Assembly: GCF_050030965.1 (NCBI RefSeq)
Contig: NZ_CP188297.1
Location: 2,666,001 to 2,730,000, forward strand
Direction: 5' to 3'
Source of the DNA: Glutamicibacter sp002979865
GTDB lineage: Bacteria; Actinomycetota; Actinomycetes; Actinomycetales; Micrococcaceae
Length of the DNA stretch: 64,000 nt
Each line of letters begins with the position of its first letter. Within the stretch, counting starts at the first letter, position 1. The notes beneath the pieces were generated by a model. The model ran no database searches and was not told the DNA's origin. It saw nothing but the letters and a program-made list of their open reading frames with translations. Below are positions 57,221 to 64,000 of this stretch, piece after piece. Position numbers and translations under genes: made by a program.

Positions 57221-59344
57221 ATGAATCCAACCCGTACCCTTTTGCCAATGCTGGGCCACACCCGCGGCGGTCGTTCTGCAGCTACTTGCCACTTCAAGTG
57301 CGCCGACGCCTGCACCAAGCCAGATTGCAACACTTCGTCCAACGGCTACTTCAAGGACATTGCCGACAAATCGCTCTCCCGCCGCAGCATGCTGGGCCTG
57401 GGCGCCGTCGGTGCTTCAGCCCTGGTCATCGGCCCGCAGCTTTTCGGTGCAGCCGACGCTACCGCGGCACCACTGGTTCCAATGAAGCCAGGCAAGGGCG
57501 GGCACCTTTCATTCGATGCCATTGAGCCGGTGTCGCGTTCGGTGGATACTGTTTCCGTTCCAGAAGGCTATGACTGGAATGCCATCATCCGCTGGGGCGA
57601 CCCGCTCTTCAAGAACACCGCGGAATTCGATGCTTCCAAGCAGTCCGCCCGCAAGCAGGCTGAGCAGTTCGGCTACAACTGCGACTACCTGGACATCATT
57701 GTCGACAAGTACTCGGGACGCACCGGCGTGCTGGTTGCCAACCACGAATACACCAATGAAGACATGATGTTCGACTCGGCTTGGTTCGAAGCGAACCAGG
57801 AAGAAGCCCGCAAGATCGCGATGAACGCGCATGGCTTCTCAGTGGTCGAGGTCAAGCGCAAGAAGAATGACAAGAAGTGGAGCTACGTGCAGGGCGGCGA
57901 ACGCAACCGCCGCATCACCGCTAGTACTGAATTCCGGGTCGATGGCCCAGCCGCAGGCAGCGACCTGCTCAAGACCGCCGCAGATCCAACCGGTACCAAG
58001 GTTCTTGGCACCTTGAACAACTGCGCCGGAGGCACCACCCCATGGGGCACCGTACTCTCCGGTGAAGAAAACTTCGACCAGTACTTCCGCGGCAAGGGCA
58101 CCGCCGAGGAATCCCGCTACGGCATTGGCGCCGCCGCGACCGGCCGTGGCTGGGAAGAAAGCGACCCGCGCTTCGGCCTGCACAACGAAGGCTTCGAAAA
58201 CGAAGCCAACCGTTTCGGCTGGGTAGTCGAAATCGATCCGCAGGACCCTTCGTCCACCCCGGTCAAGCACACCAACCTGGGCCGTTTCAAGCACGAGGGC
58301 GCCAACGTTCGCATTGCCAAGAACGGCAAGGTTGTTGCCTACTCCGGCGATGACTCGCGCTTCGAGTACCTGTACAAGTTCGTCTCGAAAAACACTTTCT
58401 CCAAGCACGATCGCAAGCACAATATGGGCTTGCTCTCCGAAGGCGACCTGTACGTTGCCAAGTTCGCCGGCAACTCTCCAGCAAGCGAGATCGACGGCAG
58501 CGGCGCAGTTCCGTCTGATGGTGCTTTCGACGGCATGGGAACCTGGCTGCCACTGGTGAAGAACGGCGAATCCAAGGTGGAGGGCATGGGCATCGACGAG
58601 GTGCTGGTCTACACCCGCCAAGCAGCTGACAAGGTCGGCGCCACCAAGCTGGACCGTCCCGAAGACGTAGAGCCAAGCCCGGTATCCGGCAAGGTCTACG
58701 TGGCACTGACCAACAACACCGACCGCGGCAAGGACGGCAAGGAAGGCGCAACCGAGGTCAGCCCACGGGTACGCAACCGCGACGGCCACGTTCTGGAAAT
58801 CACTGAAGCCGGCAACGACGCCACCGCCGCGAAGTTCACCTGGAACATCTTGCTGGTTGCCGGCGATCCAAATGTGAACGGATCGACCTACTTCTCCGGC
58901 TACCCAACGGACAAGGTCTCGCCAATTTCCTGCCCGGATAACCTGGCATTCGATTCCAAGGGCAACCTGTGGATCTCCACCGACGGCGCCCCTGGCACCA
59001 TCGGCTACTCCGATGCACTGCACAAGGTCACCCTGACCGGCAAGGATCGCGGCCGTGTCGAGCAGTTCCTGGCCGTGCCAACCGGTGCAGAGACCTGCGG
59101 CCCGCTGATCCATGACAAGGACAACTCGGTCTTCGTCGCGGTGCAGCACCCGGGTGAAGGTGGCAGTTTCGCCAGCCCTACCTCGCTGTTCCCGGACTTC
59201 GTGAAGAACGCAGGAGGAGCCGGCAAGGGCGAGTTCTACGGCCCGCGCCCATCGGTCGTCCAGGTCTTCAAGCAAGATGCGAAGCCGGGCAAGGGCAACG
59301 GCAAGGGCAAGGGACACGACAAAGGCAAGGGTCACGACAAATAA
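57221..59344 (+). CDS. PhoX-family alkaline phosphatase (DUF839), Tat-exported
   Basis: A 707-residue secreted phosphatase of the PhoX/DUF839 family, a calcium/iron enzyme in characterised members. The Tat signal is LSRRSMLGLGAVGAS (about residues 50-65), following an unusual 50-residue cysteine-containing N-terminal extension. Motifs include GVLVANHEYTNEDM, NNCAGGTTPWGTVLSGEENFDQY and the FGWVVEIDPQDP segment. The C-terminus is a GKG/HDK repeat tail of about 20 residues. The ATG has a rather distant aggaag. The upstream gap contains GTTAACC and GTTGCAT 12 bases apart, a possible but weak PHO-box. Confidence 0.9.
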   Translation: MNPTRTLLPMLGHTRGGRSAATCHFKCADACTKPDCNTSSNGYFKDIADKSLSRRSMLGLGAVGASALVIGPQLFGAADATAAPLVPMKPGKGGHLSFDAIEPVSRSVDTVSVPEGYDWNAIIRWGDPLFKNTAEFDASKQSARKQAEQFGYNCDYLDIIVDKYSGRTGVLVANHEYTNEDMMFDSAWFEANQEEARKIAMNAHGFSVVEVKRKKNDKKWSYVQGGERNRRITASTEFRVDGPAAGSDLLKTAADPTGTKVLGTLNNCAGGTTPWGTVLSGEENFDQYFRGKGTAEESRYGIGAAATGRGWEESDPRFGLHNEGFENEANRFGWVVEIDPQDPSSTPVKHTNLGRFKHEGANVRIAKNGKVVAYSGDDSRFEYLYKFVSKNTFSKHDRKHNMGLLSEGDLYVAKFAGNSPASEIDGSGAVPSDGAFDGMGTWLPLVKNGESKVEGMGIDEVLVYTRQAADKVGATKLDRPEDVEPSPVSGKVYVALTNNTDRGKDGKEGATEVSPRVRNRDGHVLEITEAGNDATAAKFTWNILLVAGDPNVNGSTYFSGYPTDKVSPISCPDNLAFDSKGNLWISTDGAPGTIGYSDALHKVTLTGKDRGRVEQFLAVPTGAETCGPLIHDKDNSVFVAVQHPGEGGSFASPTSLFPDFVKNAGGAGKGEFYGPRPSVVQVFKQDAKPGKGNGKGKGHDKGKGHDK

Positions 59345-59364
59345 GTCGGATTAGCCTGCAGTGC

Positions 59365-59410
59365 AAGGGCGTCGGCAGGATCCTCTCCGGGATCCGGCCG
59401 GCGCCCTTTG
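59365..59410 (+). terminator. Terminator of the PhoX gene
   Basis: Nineteen-base arms (59365-59383 and 59390-59408, left arm starting aagggcgtcggc) pair with two mismatches, 20 bases after the stop. Confidence 0.65.
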
Positions 59411-59493
59411 CCGTTCCAAGTCGGTTGACCGGCACGTCAAGGCATAGACTTGGATCATTGCCTTCAGCTTTGGAATTTAAGGAGTCATGCGGC

Positions 59494-61191
59494 GTGGGAA
59501 TGCAGCAACCTGGCGAGCAACGCGCCATCACTACAGCTCGCCATGTGCTCGCCGCCCTGATCAGTGCCGGGATCAGGGATCTGGTGATTTCTCCCGGTTC
59601 GCGCAGCGCGCCCTTGGCCTATGCTGCAGCCGAGGCAGAAGCCGCCGGGATCCTGGATATCCATGTGCGCATCGACGAACGCTCCGCGGCCTTCATGGCA
59701 CTGGGCCTCGCCCAAAGCACCATGCGGCCGGTAGCCCTCGCCGCCACCAGCGGCTCGGCCATCGGGCAGATGCTGCCTGCAGTAATGGAAGCCAACCACA
59801 CCGCGACACCACTTCTGGTCCTTTCTGCCGACCGTCCAGATGAATTGCACGGCACCGGTGCCAGCCAGAGCACGCGCCAGAAAACCCTCTTTGGCGAGCA
59901 CGTTCGCCTGGCCGCCAATGTCCCCGCTGGGGCAGATCCGCAACACGAGGTCCAACGCGCATTACTGGCCTTGGCCGGTGACCAGCACACTGCCGCAGGT
60001 CCGGTCCAATTGAATCTGCAGTTCCGGGATCCGCTCACCCCTGCACAGGACGAGAGGATCGAGAGCCAAAGCTGGACGGCAGTTGAGCCGGGGCAGTGGA
60101 AGGCACACGACCAGCTGGACAGAGCGAGCTTGCCGGTCCAGCAGCTGAAGCCACGCCGGAGCATTGTCGTCGCCGGGCATGGCGCCGGGCAGGAAGCGCA
60201 ACGATTCGCCCATGGCCTGGGGCTGCCATTGTTTGCCGAGCCATCTTCCAACGCACGGTTCTCGGCCAACGCCATTGGCCACTACCGTCCCCTGATCACG
60301 GCGGGCATGGACCGCATTGAACGCGTGGTGCTCTTTGGCCGTCCGACGTTGAGCCGCCCGGTGGGCCAGCTTCTGGCCAACCCGGCGATCGAATCGGTGA
60401 TTTGGCAGCCTCAGCCGGTGGCCTGGTATGAAGCGGGCCGGCGTCGCGAAACCCCGGTCAGCTCTTGGAGCGAATTGCAGGAGTTCGCCGGCACCGGTGC
60501 AAAGGGGTGGCTGGAAGCATGGCAGCAGCTCGATGCCCAGGCCTTGGCCGTGCGCCAGGGCCTCAGCCGCGAATCGGCGATTAACGGGGTAGATGTCGCC
60601 GACGCCATTTGGGAACACGCACCAGAAGTTCTCCTGCTTGGCTCATCGAATATAGTTCGCGACTTCGACTTGGCGGCCCGCCCCGCGCCCGGACGAACCA
60701 TGACCGTGCATGCCAACCGCGGCCTTGCCGGAATTGATGGAACCATTGCCACCGCCTTGGGCCTGGCCCAGGGCGGCAAGCGGCGCACACTGGCGGTAAT
60801 GGGAGATATCACCTTCGCCCATGACGCCAGTTCGCTGTCCTGGACCCCCGGCGAGGAGCAGCCAATGGTGGATATCGTGGTCTACAACGACGGGGGAGGA
60901 GCAATCTTCTCCACACTGGAGCACGGAGCCGTGGATGCCTCGGGCCGCTACGCCAATGCGGTGGAACGCCTCTTTGCCACGCCGCAGCAGCTGAGCCTGC
61001 CTGCGCTCGCCGAAGCCTATGGTTGGCAGTACGCCATGGCGGCAAGCAAGGAAGAGCTTAGCGCCATCTTGGCTGCAAGGCAGCCGGCGAACCTGCGCCT
61101 GATTGAAGTGCCGGCATCACGGAGCAGCCTGCGCGCGGAGAATCTTGAGTTGAACCGGAAGATCGGGCAGCTTTCCTGGCCAACGACCTAG
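59494..61191 (+). CDS. menD: SEPHCHC synthase (2-succinyl-5-enolpyruvyl-6-hydroxy-3-cyclohexene-1-carboxylate synthase)
   Basis: ThDP-dependent enzyme (565 residues) joining isochorismate and 2-oxoglutarate. The N-terminal domain has DLVISPGSRSAPLAYAA and HVRIDERSAAFMALGLAQ with the catalytic Glu region. The C-terminal ThDP domain has TLAVMGDITFAHDASSL (GDxxFxHD form) and IVVYNDGGGAIFSTLEHG. The start is GTG 59494, nine bases after the Shine-Dalgarno taaggag; an ATG at 59500 is possible. It lies in the same direction as menC, 149 bases after the PhoX gene. Convergent with the glutamine-type ABC transporter. Confidence 0.95.
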   Translation: MGMQQPGEQRAITTARHVLAALISAGIRDLVISPGSRSAPLAYAAAEAEAAGILDIHVRIDERSAAFMALGLAQSTMRPVALAATSGSAIGQMLPAVMEANHTATPLLVLSADRPDELHGTGASQSTRQKTLFGEHVRLAANVPAGADPQHEVQRALLALAGDQHTAAGPVQLNLQFRDPLTPAQDERIESQSWTAVEPGQWKAHDQLDRASLPVQQLKPRRSIVVAGHGAGQEAQRFAHGLGLPLFAEPSSNARFSANAIGHYRPLITAGMDRIERVVLFGRPTLSRPVGQLLANPAIESVIWQPQPVAWYEAGRRRETPVSSWSELQEFAGTGAKGWLEAWQQLDAQALAVRQGLSRESAINGVDVADAIWEHAPEVLLLGSSNIVRDFDLAARPAPGRTMTVHANRGLAGIDGTIATALGLAQGGKRRTLAVMGDITFAHDASSLSWTPGEEQPMVDIVVYNDGGGAIFSTLEHGAVDASGRYANAVERLFATPQQLSLPALAEAYGWQYAMAASKEELSAILAARQPANLRLIEVPASRSSLRAENLELNRKIGQLSWPTT

Positions 61192-61198
61192 GGCAAAA

Positions 61199-61252
61199 GA
61201 AATTCCCCTGCCTTGCCCGTCGGCAAAGACGGGCAACGCAGGGGAATTTTTG
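61199..61252. terminator. Terminator between menD and the ABC ATPase gene
   Basis: Arms of 21 bases (61201-61221 and 61228-61248) pair with one mismatch around a six-base loop. The flanking aaa and ttttt stretches fit rho-independent termination in both directions. Confidence 0.8.
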
Positions 61253-61261
61253 CAGTTGAAC

Positions 61262-62044
61262 TCAGATATCCACGTGCGTGGGATCGAGCACGCGACGCAG
61301 GAAGTCCTGGGTACGTGGCTGCTGCGGATTGCCAATGACATCCACGGCCTTGCCTTCTTCCACCACGACGCCACCGTCCATGAAGAACACGCGGTCAGCA
61401 ACTTCCTTGGCGAAAGCCATCTCGTGGGTGACCACCAGCATGGTCATGCCCGCTTGGGCCAGATTCTTCATAATGGACAGGACCTCGCCCACGGTCTCCG
61501 GATCCAATGCACTGGTTGGCTCATCGAAGAGCATCAGCGTTGGTTCCATGGATAGCGCTCGGGCAATGGCCACGCGCTGCTGCTGGCCGCCGGAAAGCTG
61601 GTCGGGGTAGCGATCGCCGAAGTCGCCCAGGCCTACACGTTCCAGATTGCGCAACGCGACCTTCTGGGCGTCGGCCTTCTTGCGCTTGAGCACCTTGATA
61701 GGGGATATCGTGCAGTTCTCCAGCACGGTCAGGTGCGGGAAGAGGTTGAACTGCTGGAAGACCATGCCTACTTGCTGGCGCATCTTGTCCAGGTTCACAT
61801 CGGGATCGGTGACATTGAAGCCACCGACCATAATGGTTCCTCCGTTTGGCTGCTCCAGCAAATTCACGCAACGCAGCAGAGTGGACTTGCCTGAACCGGA
61901 TGGGCCGATCAGGCAGACAACCTCGCCCGGAGCAACATTCAGGTCAATGCCCTTGAGCACTTCGTTGCTACCGTAGGACTTGCGCAGTCCGGTGATTTCC
62001 ACGCCCGAAGCATGGACTGAAAGTTCATTGGTGTCAGTCGACAT
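61262..62044 (-). CDS. Polar amino acid ABC transporter ATP-binding protein (GlnQ-like)
   Basis: A 260-residue GlnQ/ArtP-type ATPase. Walker A GPSGSGKST, Q-loop MVFQQFNLFPHL, signature LSGGQQQR and Walker B LMLFDEPTSALDPE are complete. It is the last of three minus-strand genes (binding protein, permease, ATPase). ATG 62044 with aggac upstream is preferred to the codon at 62050. It is separate from the fused transporter at 41.8 kb. The substrate group is polar amino acids such as glutamine, glutamate or histidine. Confidence 0.94.
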   Translation of the reverse strand: MSTDTNELSVHASGVEITGLRKSYGSNEVLKGIDLNVAPGEVVCLIGPSGSGKSTLLRCVNLLEQPNGGTIMVGGFNVTDPDVNLDKMRQQVGMVFQQFNLFPHLTVLENCTISPIKVLKRKKADAQKVALRNLERVGLGDFGDRYPDQLSGGQQQRVAIARALSMEPTLMLFDEPTSALDPETVGEVLSIMKNLAQAGMTMLVVTHEMAFAKEVADRVFFMDGGVVVEEGKAVDVIGNPQQPRTQDFLRRVLDPTHVDI

Positions 62045-62057
62045 TTTCAAGTCCTAT

Positions 62058-62849
62058 CTATCGCTTGGTCTTGGCGGCGCGGGATTCAAACTTGCGGGCC
62101 ACCAAGCTCAGCGGGATGGTGATCACCAAGTAGAACAGGCCGGCGACGACCAGCGGGGTGATGCCGGCATCGATTTGCGAGATGCCGTCACGGCCAAACT
62201 TGGTCATTTCGTACTGGGCCATCGACGCACCGAGGATGAATGCCAACGAGGTGTCCTTGGTCAGCAAGATGATTTCGTTGGTCATGGGCGGCAAGACGAT
62301 CTTGAACGCCTGCGGAATCACGATGGTGACCATGGCACGCCACGCTGGCATGCCCAACGAACGGGCAGCTTCGGTCTGCCCCTTGGGCACCGCCTGCAGG
62401 CCTGCACGCAGGGTCTCAGCGATGTAGGCGGCCGAGACCAGGCCCAAGGCGCACATGACATTGACCGGCTGCGGCCACTGGGTTCCGAACGCCTGAGGCA
62501 AGCCGAAGCCGAAGGCCAATAGGACCAGGATGGCTGGAATACCGCGGAAGAATTCGATAAATGCAGTGGCGAACCAGCGATATGGCGCGAAGGACGCCAT
62601 TTTCATCAGGGCCAGAAGCAGACCCAGGATGAGGCCGAAGGCGAAGGAGATGATCGTGTAGAAGATCGTGTTCTTCAGACCGACCAAGATCATGCCAGGG
62701 AACATCGGTCCCAATTTGTCGAAGGAGAAGAAGGCATAAATGGCCTTGTTCCAATCAACGGCCAAGACCAGTGCGATGATCGCGATGATGAAGATGGCGA
62801 TTTGAATGGTCTTGCTCATGCGGGCGCGCTGACGTGTAGTCATTGCCAT
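62058..62849 (-). CDS. Polar amino acid ABC transporter permease
   Basis: Membrane subunit (263 residues) of the HisM/GlnP class with about five hydrophobic segments. LKNTIFYTIISFAFGLILGL and EFFRGIPAILVLLAF are the HAAT motifs, and the ABC-contacting EAA loop is AETLRAGLQAVPKGQTEAAR. The first ATG is preceded by gagg. The gap to the ATPase gene is 13 bases. It belongs with the lipoprotein receptor upstream. Confidence 0.93.
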   Translation of the reverse strand: MAMTTRQRARMSKTIQIAIFIIAIIALVLAVDWNKAIYAFFSFDKLGPMFPGMILVGLKNTIFYTIISFAFGLILGLLLALMKMASFAPYRWFATAFIEFFRGIPAILVLLAFGFGLPQAFGTQWPQPVNVMCALGLVSAAYIAETLRAGLQAVPKGQTEAARSLGMPAWRAMVTIVIPQAFKIVLPPMTNEIILLTKDTSLAFILGASMAQYEMTKFGRDGISQIDAGITPLVVAGLFYLVITIPLSLVARKFESRAAKTKR

Positions 62850-62947
62850 GCTTGATTACCTCTCATAAAGGAAGCGGAAGCTGGACTGCCAACCTGTGGG
62901 TGCAGTCCATGCCCCCGCTTGCCTTGGAATCAGTTGATGCTCGAGAA

Positions 62948-63736
62948 TTACTTCTCGCCGAACCACTTCACAGTCAGTTCTTCCATGGTTCCTGCATCGG
63001 CCAGCCGCTTGAGGGTGCCATTGACCAGTTCCAGGGTCTTGGGCTGGTCCTGCGGAACTGCAATGCCCAGCTGCTCGCCGGTCTTGAAGTCGGCCACGAC
63101 GCTGAAGCCGTCCTTATCCTTGATCGCGTAGCCCAATACCGACTGGTTGCCCAGCAATGCATCCACTTGGCCAGCCAGAAGTGCCTGGGTTTGCAAACCG
63201 GCATCCTCGAAGCCAACAATGTTGCTCAAGCCCTGTTCCTTGGCGTACTTCTCGCCGGTGGTGGCCTGCTGGACGCCGACCTTCTTGTCCTTGGCGGATT
63301 CAAGATCCTTGATTTCAGAACCGTCAGCCGAAATCAGCACCAGATCGTCATCCATATAAGGGGTGGAGAAGTCCATCTTGGCCGAACGCTCTTCGGTGAT
63401 CGATACCGAGGAGATCGCGATATCGCACTGGGTGCTGAACAGGCCGGATTCAATGGAGTCGAAGCTGGCGTCGATGACGTTCAGATCCAGTTCTGCATCC
63501 TTGGCAATCTCGGCAGCGATATCCATATCGAAGCCGACGTTCTTGCCGTCCTTGACGAATTCGAATGGTTCGTAAGGAATGTCTGAGCAAATGGTGAGTT
63601 TGCCTTCGTTGAGCGGGAAGGAACCAGCTTCGGCTTCACCTTCGGAACTGGAGCCGGAACCGCAGGCGGTGAGAGCCAGCAGTGCAACGGACGTGACGGC
63701 AACTGCGGAGGCGAACTTCTTCTTGAGACTACGCAT
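62948..63736 (-). CDS. Polar amino acid ABC transporter substrate-binding lipoprotein
   Basis: Surface-anchored receptor (262 residues) of the SBP_bac_3 family. The signal ends in a lipobox LTACG (Cys about residue 25), followed by a Ser/Glu-rich linker. LTICSDIPYEPFEFVKDGK, CDIAISSVSITEERSAKMDFS and a hinge with NQSVLGYAIKD are family patterns. It is first in a three-gene operon with permease and ATPase (98 bases before the permease). A TATGAT -10 lies about 50 bases upstream. Confidence 0.93.
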   Translation of the reverse strand: MRSLKKKFASAVAVTSVALLALTACGSGSSSEGEAEAGSFPLNEGKLTICSDIPYEPFEFVKDGKNVGFDMDIAAEIAKDAELDLNVIDASFDSIESGLFSTQCDIAISSVSITEERSAKMDFSTPYMDDDLVLISADGSEIKDLESAKDKKVGVQQATTGEKYAKEQGLSNIVGFEDAGLQTQALLAGQVDALLGNQSVLGYAIKDKDGFSVVADFKTGEQLGIAVPQDQPKTLELVNGTLKRLADAGTMEELTVKWFGEK

Positions 63737-63787
63737 AGGATCAGAACCTACTTTCGGGTTATGCGAGTGGATCAGTGCGTAGCCACA

Positions 63788-63793
63788 ATCATA
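63788..63793 (-). promoter_or_regulatory. Candidate -10 (TATGAT) of the ABC transporter operon
   Basis: On the minus strand TATGAT lies 52 bases before the lipoprotein ATG in the 166-base gap to menF. The -35 is not clear. Confidence 0.3.
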
Positions 63794-63902
63794 ACCGGGG
63801 CAACACTAGGCTGAGATTCACCTCACACATGTCGCGTCGAGGCTAAGTATTATTTATGCTCAGTGCGATCCTAGCGGCCTTGATCCGCTGTGCAGCCTGC
63901 GC

Positions 63903-64000
63903 CTACTCGGCTCCGAGGGCTTGGCGCATGGGGCGCATCTTCGCCCATGATTCGGCTAGTTCATCCTCGGGCACCGAGCCCGGAACAATGCCGCAACCCG
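63903..64000 (-). CDS. menF: Isochorismate synthase, C-terminal fragment (partial at window edge)
   Basis: The minus strand is open from the window edge to TAG at 63903-63905. The 31 visible residues GCGIVPGSVPEDELAESW...RQALGAE show the C-terminal motif of chorismate-binding enzymes (GxGIVxGSxPxxELxE). This part binds magnesium with the Glu. Given menC and menD nearby, isochorismate synthase is more likely than anthranilate synthase or a para-aminobenzoate enzyme. It starts the menaquinone pathway. Only the 3' end is in the window, so the gene cannot be checked further. Confidence 0.8.
   Translation of the reverse strand, partial: GCGIVPGSVPEDELAESWAKMRPMRQALGAE

Noticed and set aside
59425..59493. 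Longer N-terminus for menD starting near 59425
   Set aside because: The Shine-Dalgarno at 59478-59484 favours GTG 59494, and the extra residues do not match MenD.
63873..63889. Short inverted repeat agcgg/ccgct after menF
   Set aside because: Arms of only five bases and no T-tract make a terminator claim too weak.

Overview
The window reads as a chromosomal segment of a moderately high-GC actinobacterium, most likely from the Arthrobacter/Glutamicibacter group (Micrococcaceae). This genus-level guess is inference from protein character and gene order. Supporting signs are the tiny bS22-type ribosomal protein beside an excisionase-type HTH gene, a Rex repressor, system II cytochrome c biogenesis, a menaquinone (not ubiquinone) pathway, RIO1-type kinase and DUF4229/PLDc_N proteins, GTG/TTG starts, and several genes whose -10 hexamer lies 6-7 bases before the start codon (leaderless pattern). 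No rRNA, tRNA, IS element, phage or CRISPR array was seen.

Region 1 (1-19.6 kb) is housekeeping: the C-terminal part of topA, a Ppx/GppA phosphatase, a TIM-barrel isomerase, proC, a TrkA/TrkH potassium uptake pair, an AcuC-like deacetylase, an ArsR regulator, NADP-type glutamate dehydrogenase, the HTH/bS22 pair, a SerB-like HAD phosphatase, a glutaredoxin-like protein, rex, a Pro/Tyr-rich membrane protein, a histidine phosphatase, and the tightly packed tlpA-ccdA-resB-ccsB cytochrome c maturation operon. The order resembles the block running from ppx to menB in mycobacteria, but the hem genes that usually follow rex or the glutaredoxin are not here.

Region 2 holds menaquinone biosynthesis in two pieces: menA, menE and menB at 19.7-22.8 kb (minus strand), and menC, menD and the C-terminal end of an isochorismate synthase (menF) at 56.1-64 kb. 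Between them lie about 33 kb of accessory catabolism and transport.

Region 3 (22.9-54 kb) is dominated by an apparently complete aerobic phenylacetate pathway in four transcription units: paaJ-hydratase-dehydrogenase (26.2-29.1 kb), paaZ (32.7 kb), paaI-paaK-paaR (36-38.3 kb, minus strand) and paaABCDE-paaG (44.8-49.5 kb). Each unit is preceded by a similar imperfect palindrome (core near ACTGAACGAACGGTCAGT), which I read as operators of the TetR-family PaaR. Interleaved are two permeases, a RamA-like LuxR regulator divergent from an acetate transporter, a RIO1-like kinase divergent from a tyrosine phosphatase, an oligopeptidase B with a GNAT-GrpB fusion, a fused-receptor amino-acid ABC transporter, DoxX, and an Lrp-regulated heterotetrameric 2-oxoacid dehydrogenase (probably branched-chain). 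PaaK, PaaABCDE, PaaG, PaaZ, PaaJ, the hydratase and the dehydrogenase together would convert phenylacetate to acetyl-CoA and succinyl-CoA.

Region 4 (54-64 kb) contains a DUF1648-type membrane protein, a PAP2 phosphatase, menC, a Tat-exported PhoX-type phosphatase, menD, a three-gene polar amino-acid ABC transporter, and the end of menF. I found no convincing unknown defence or mobile system. The most notable signals are the four-site PaaR regulon, the split men locus, Rex without hem genes, two 48-base loopless perfect palindromes between convergent genes, the GNAT-GrpB fusion and the RIO1-like kinase beside a tyrosine phosphatase.
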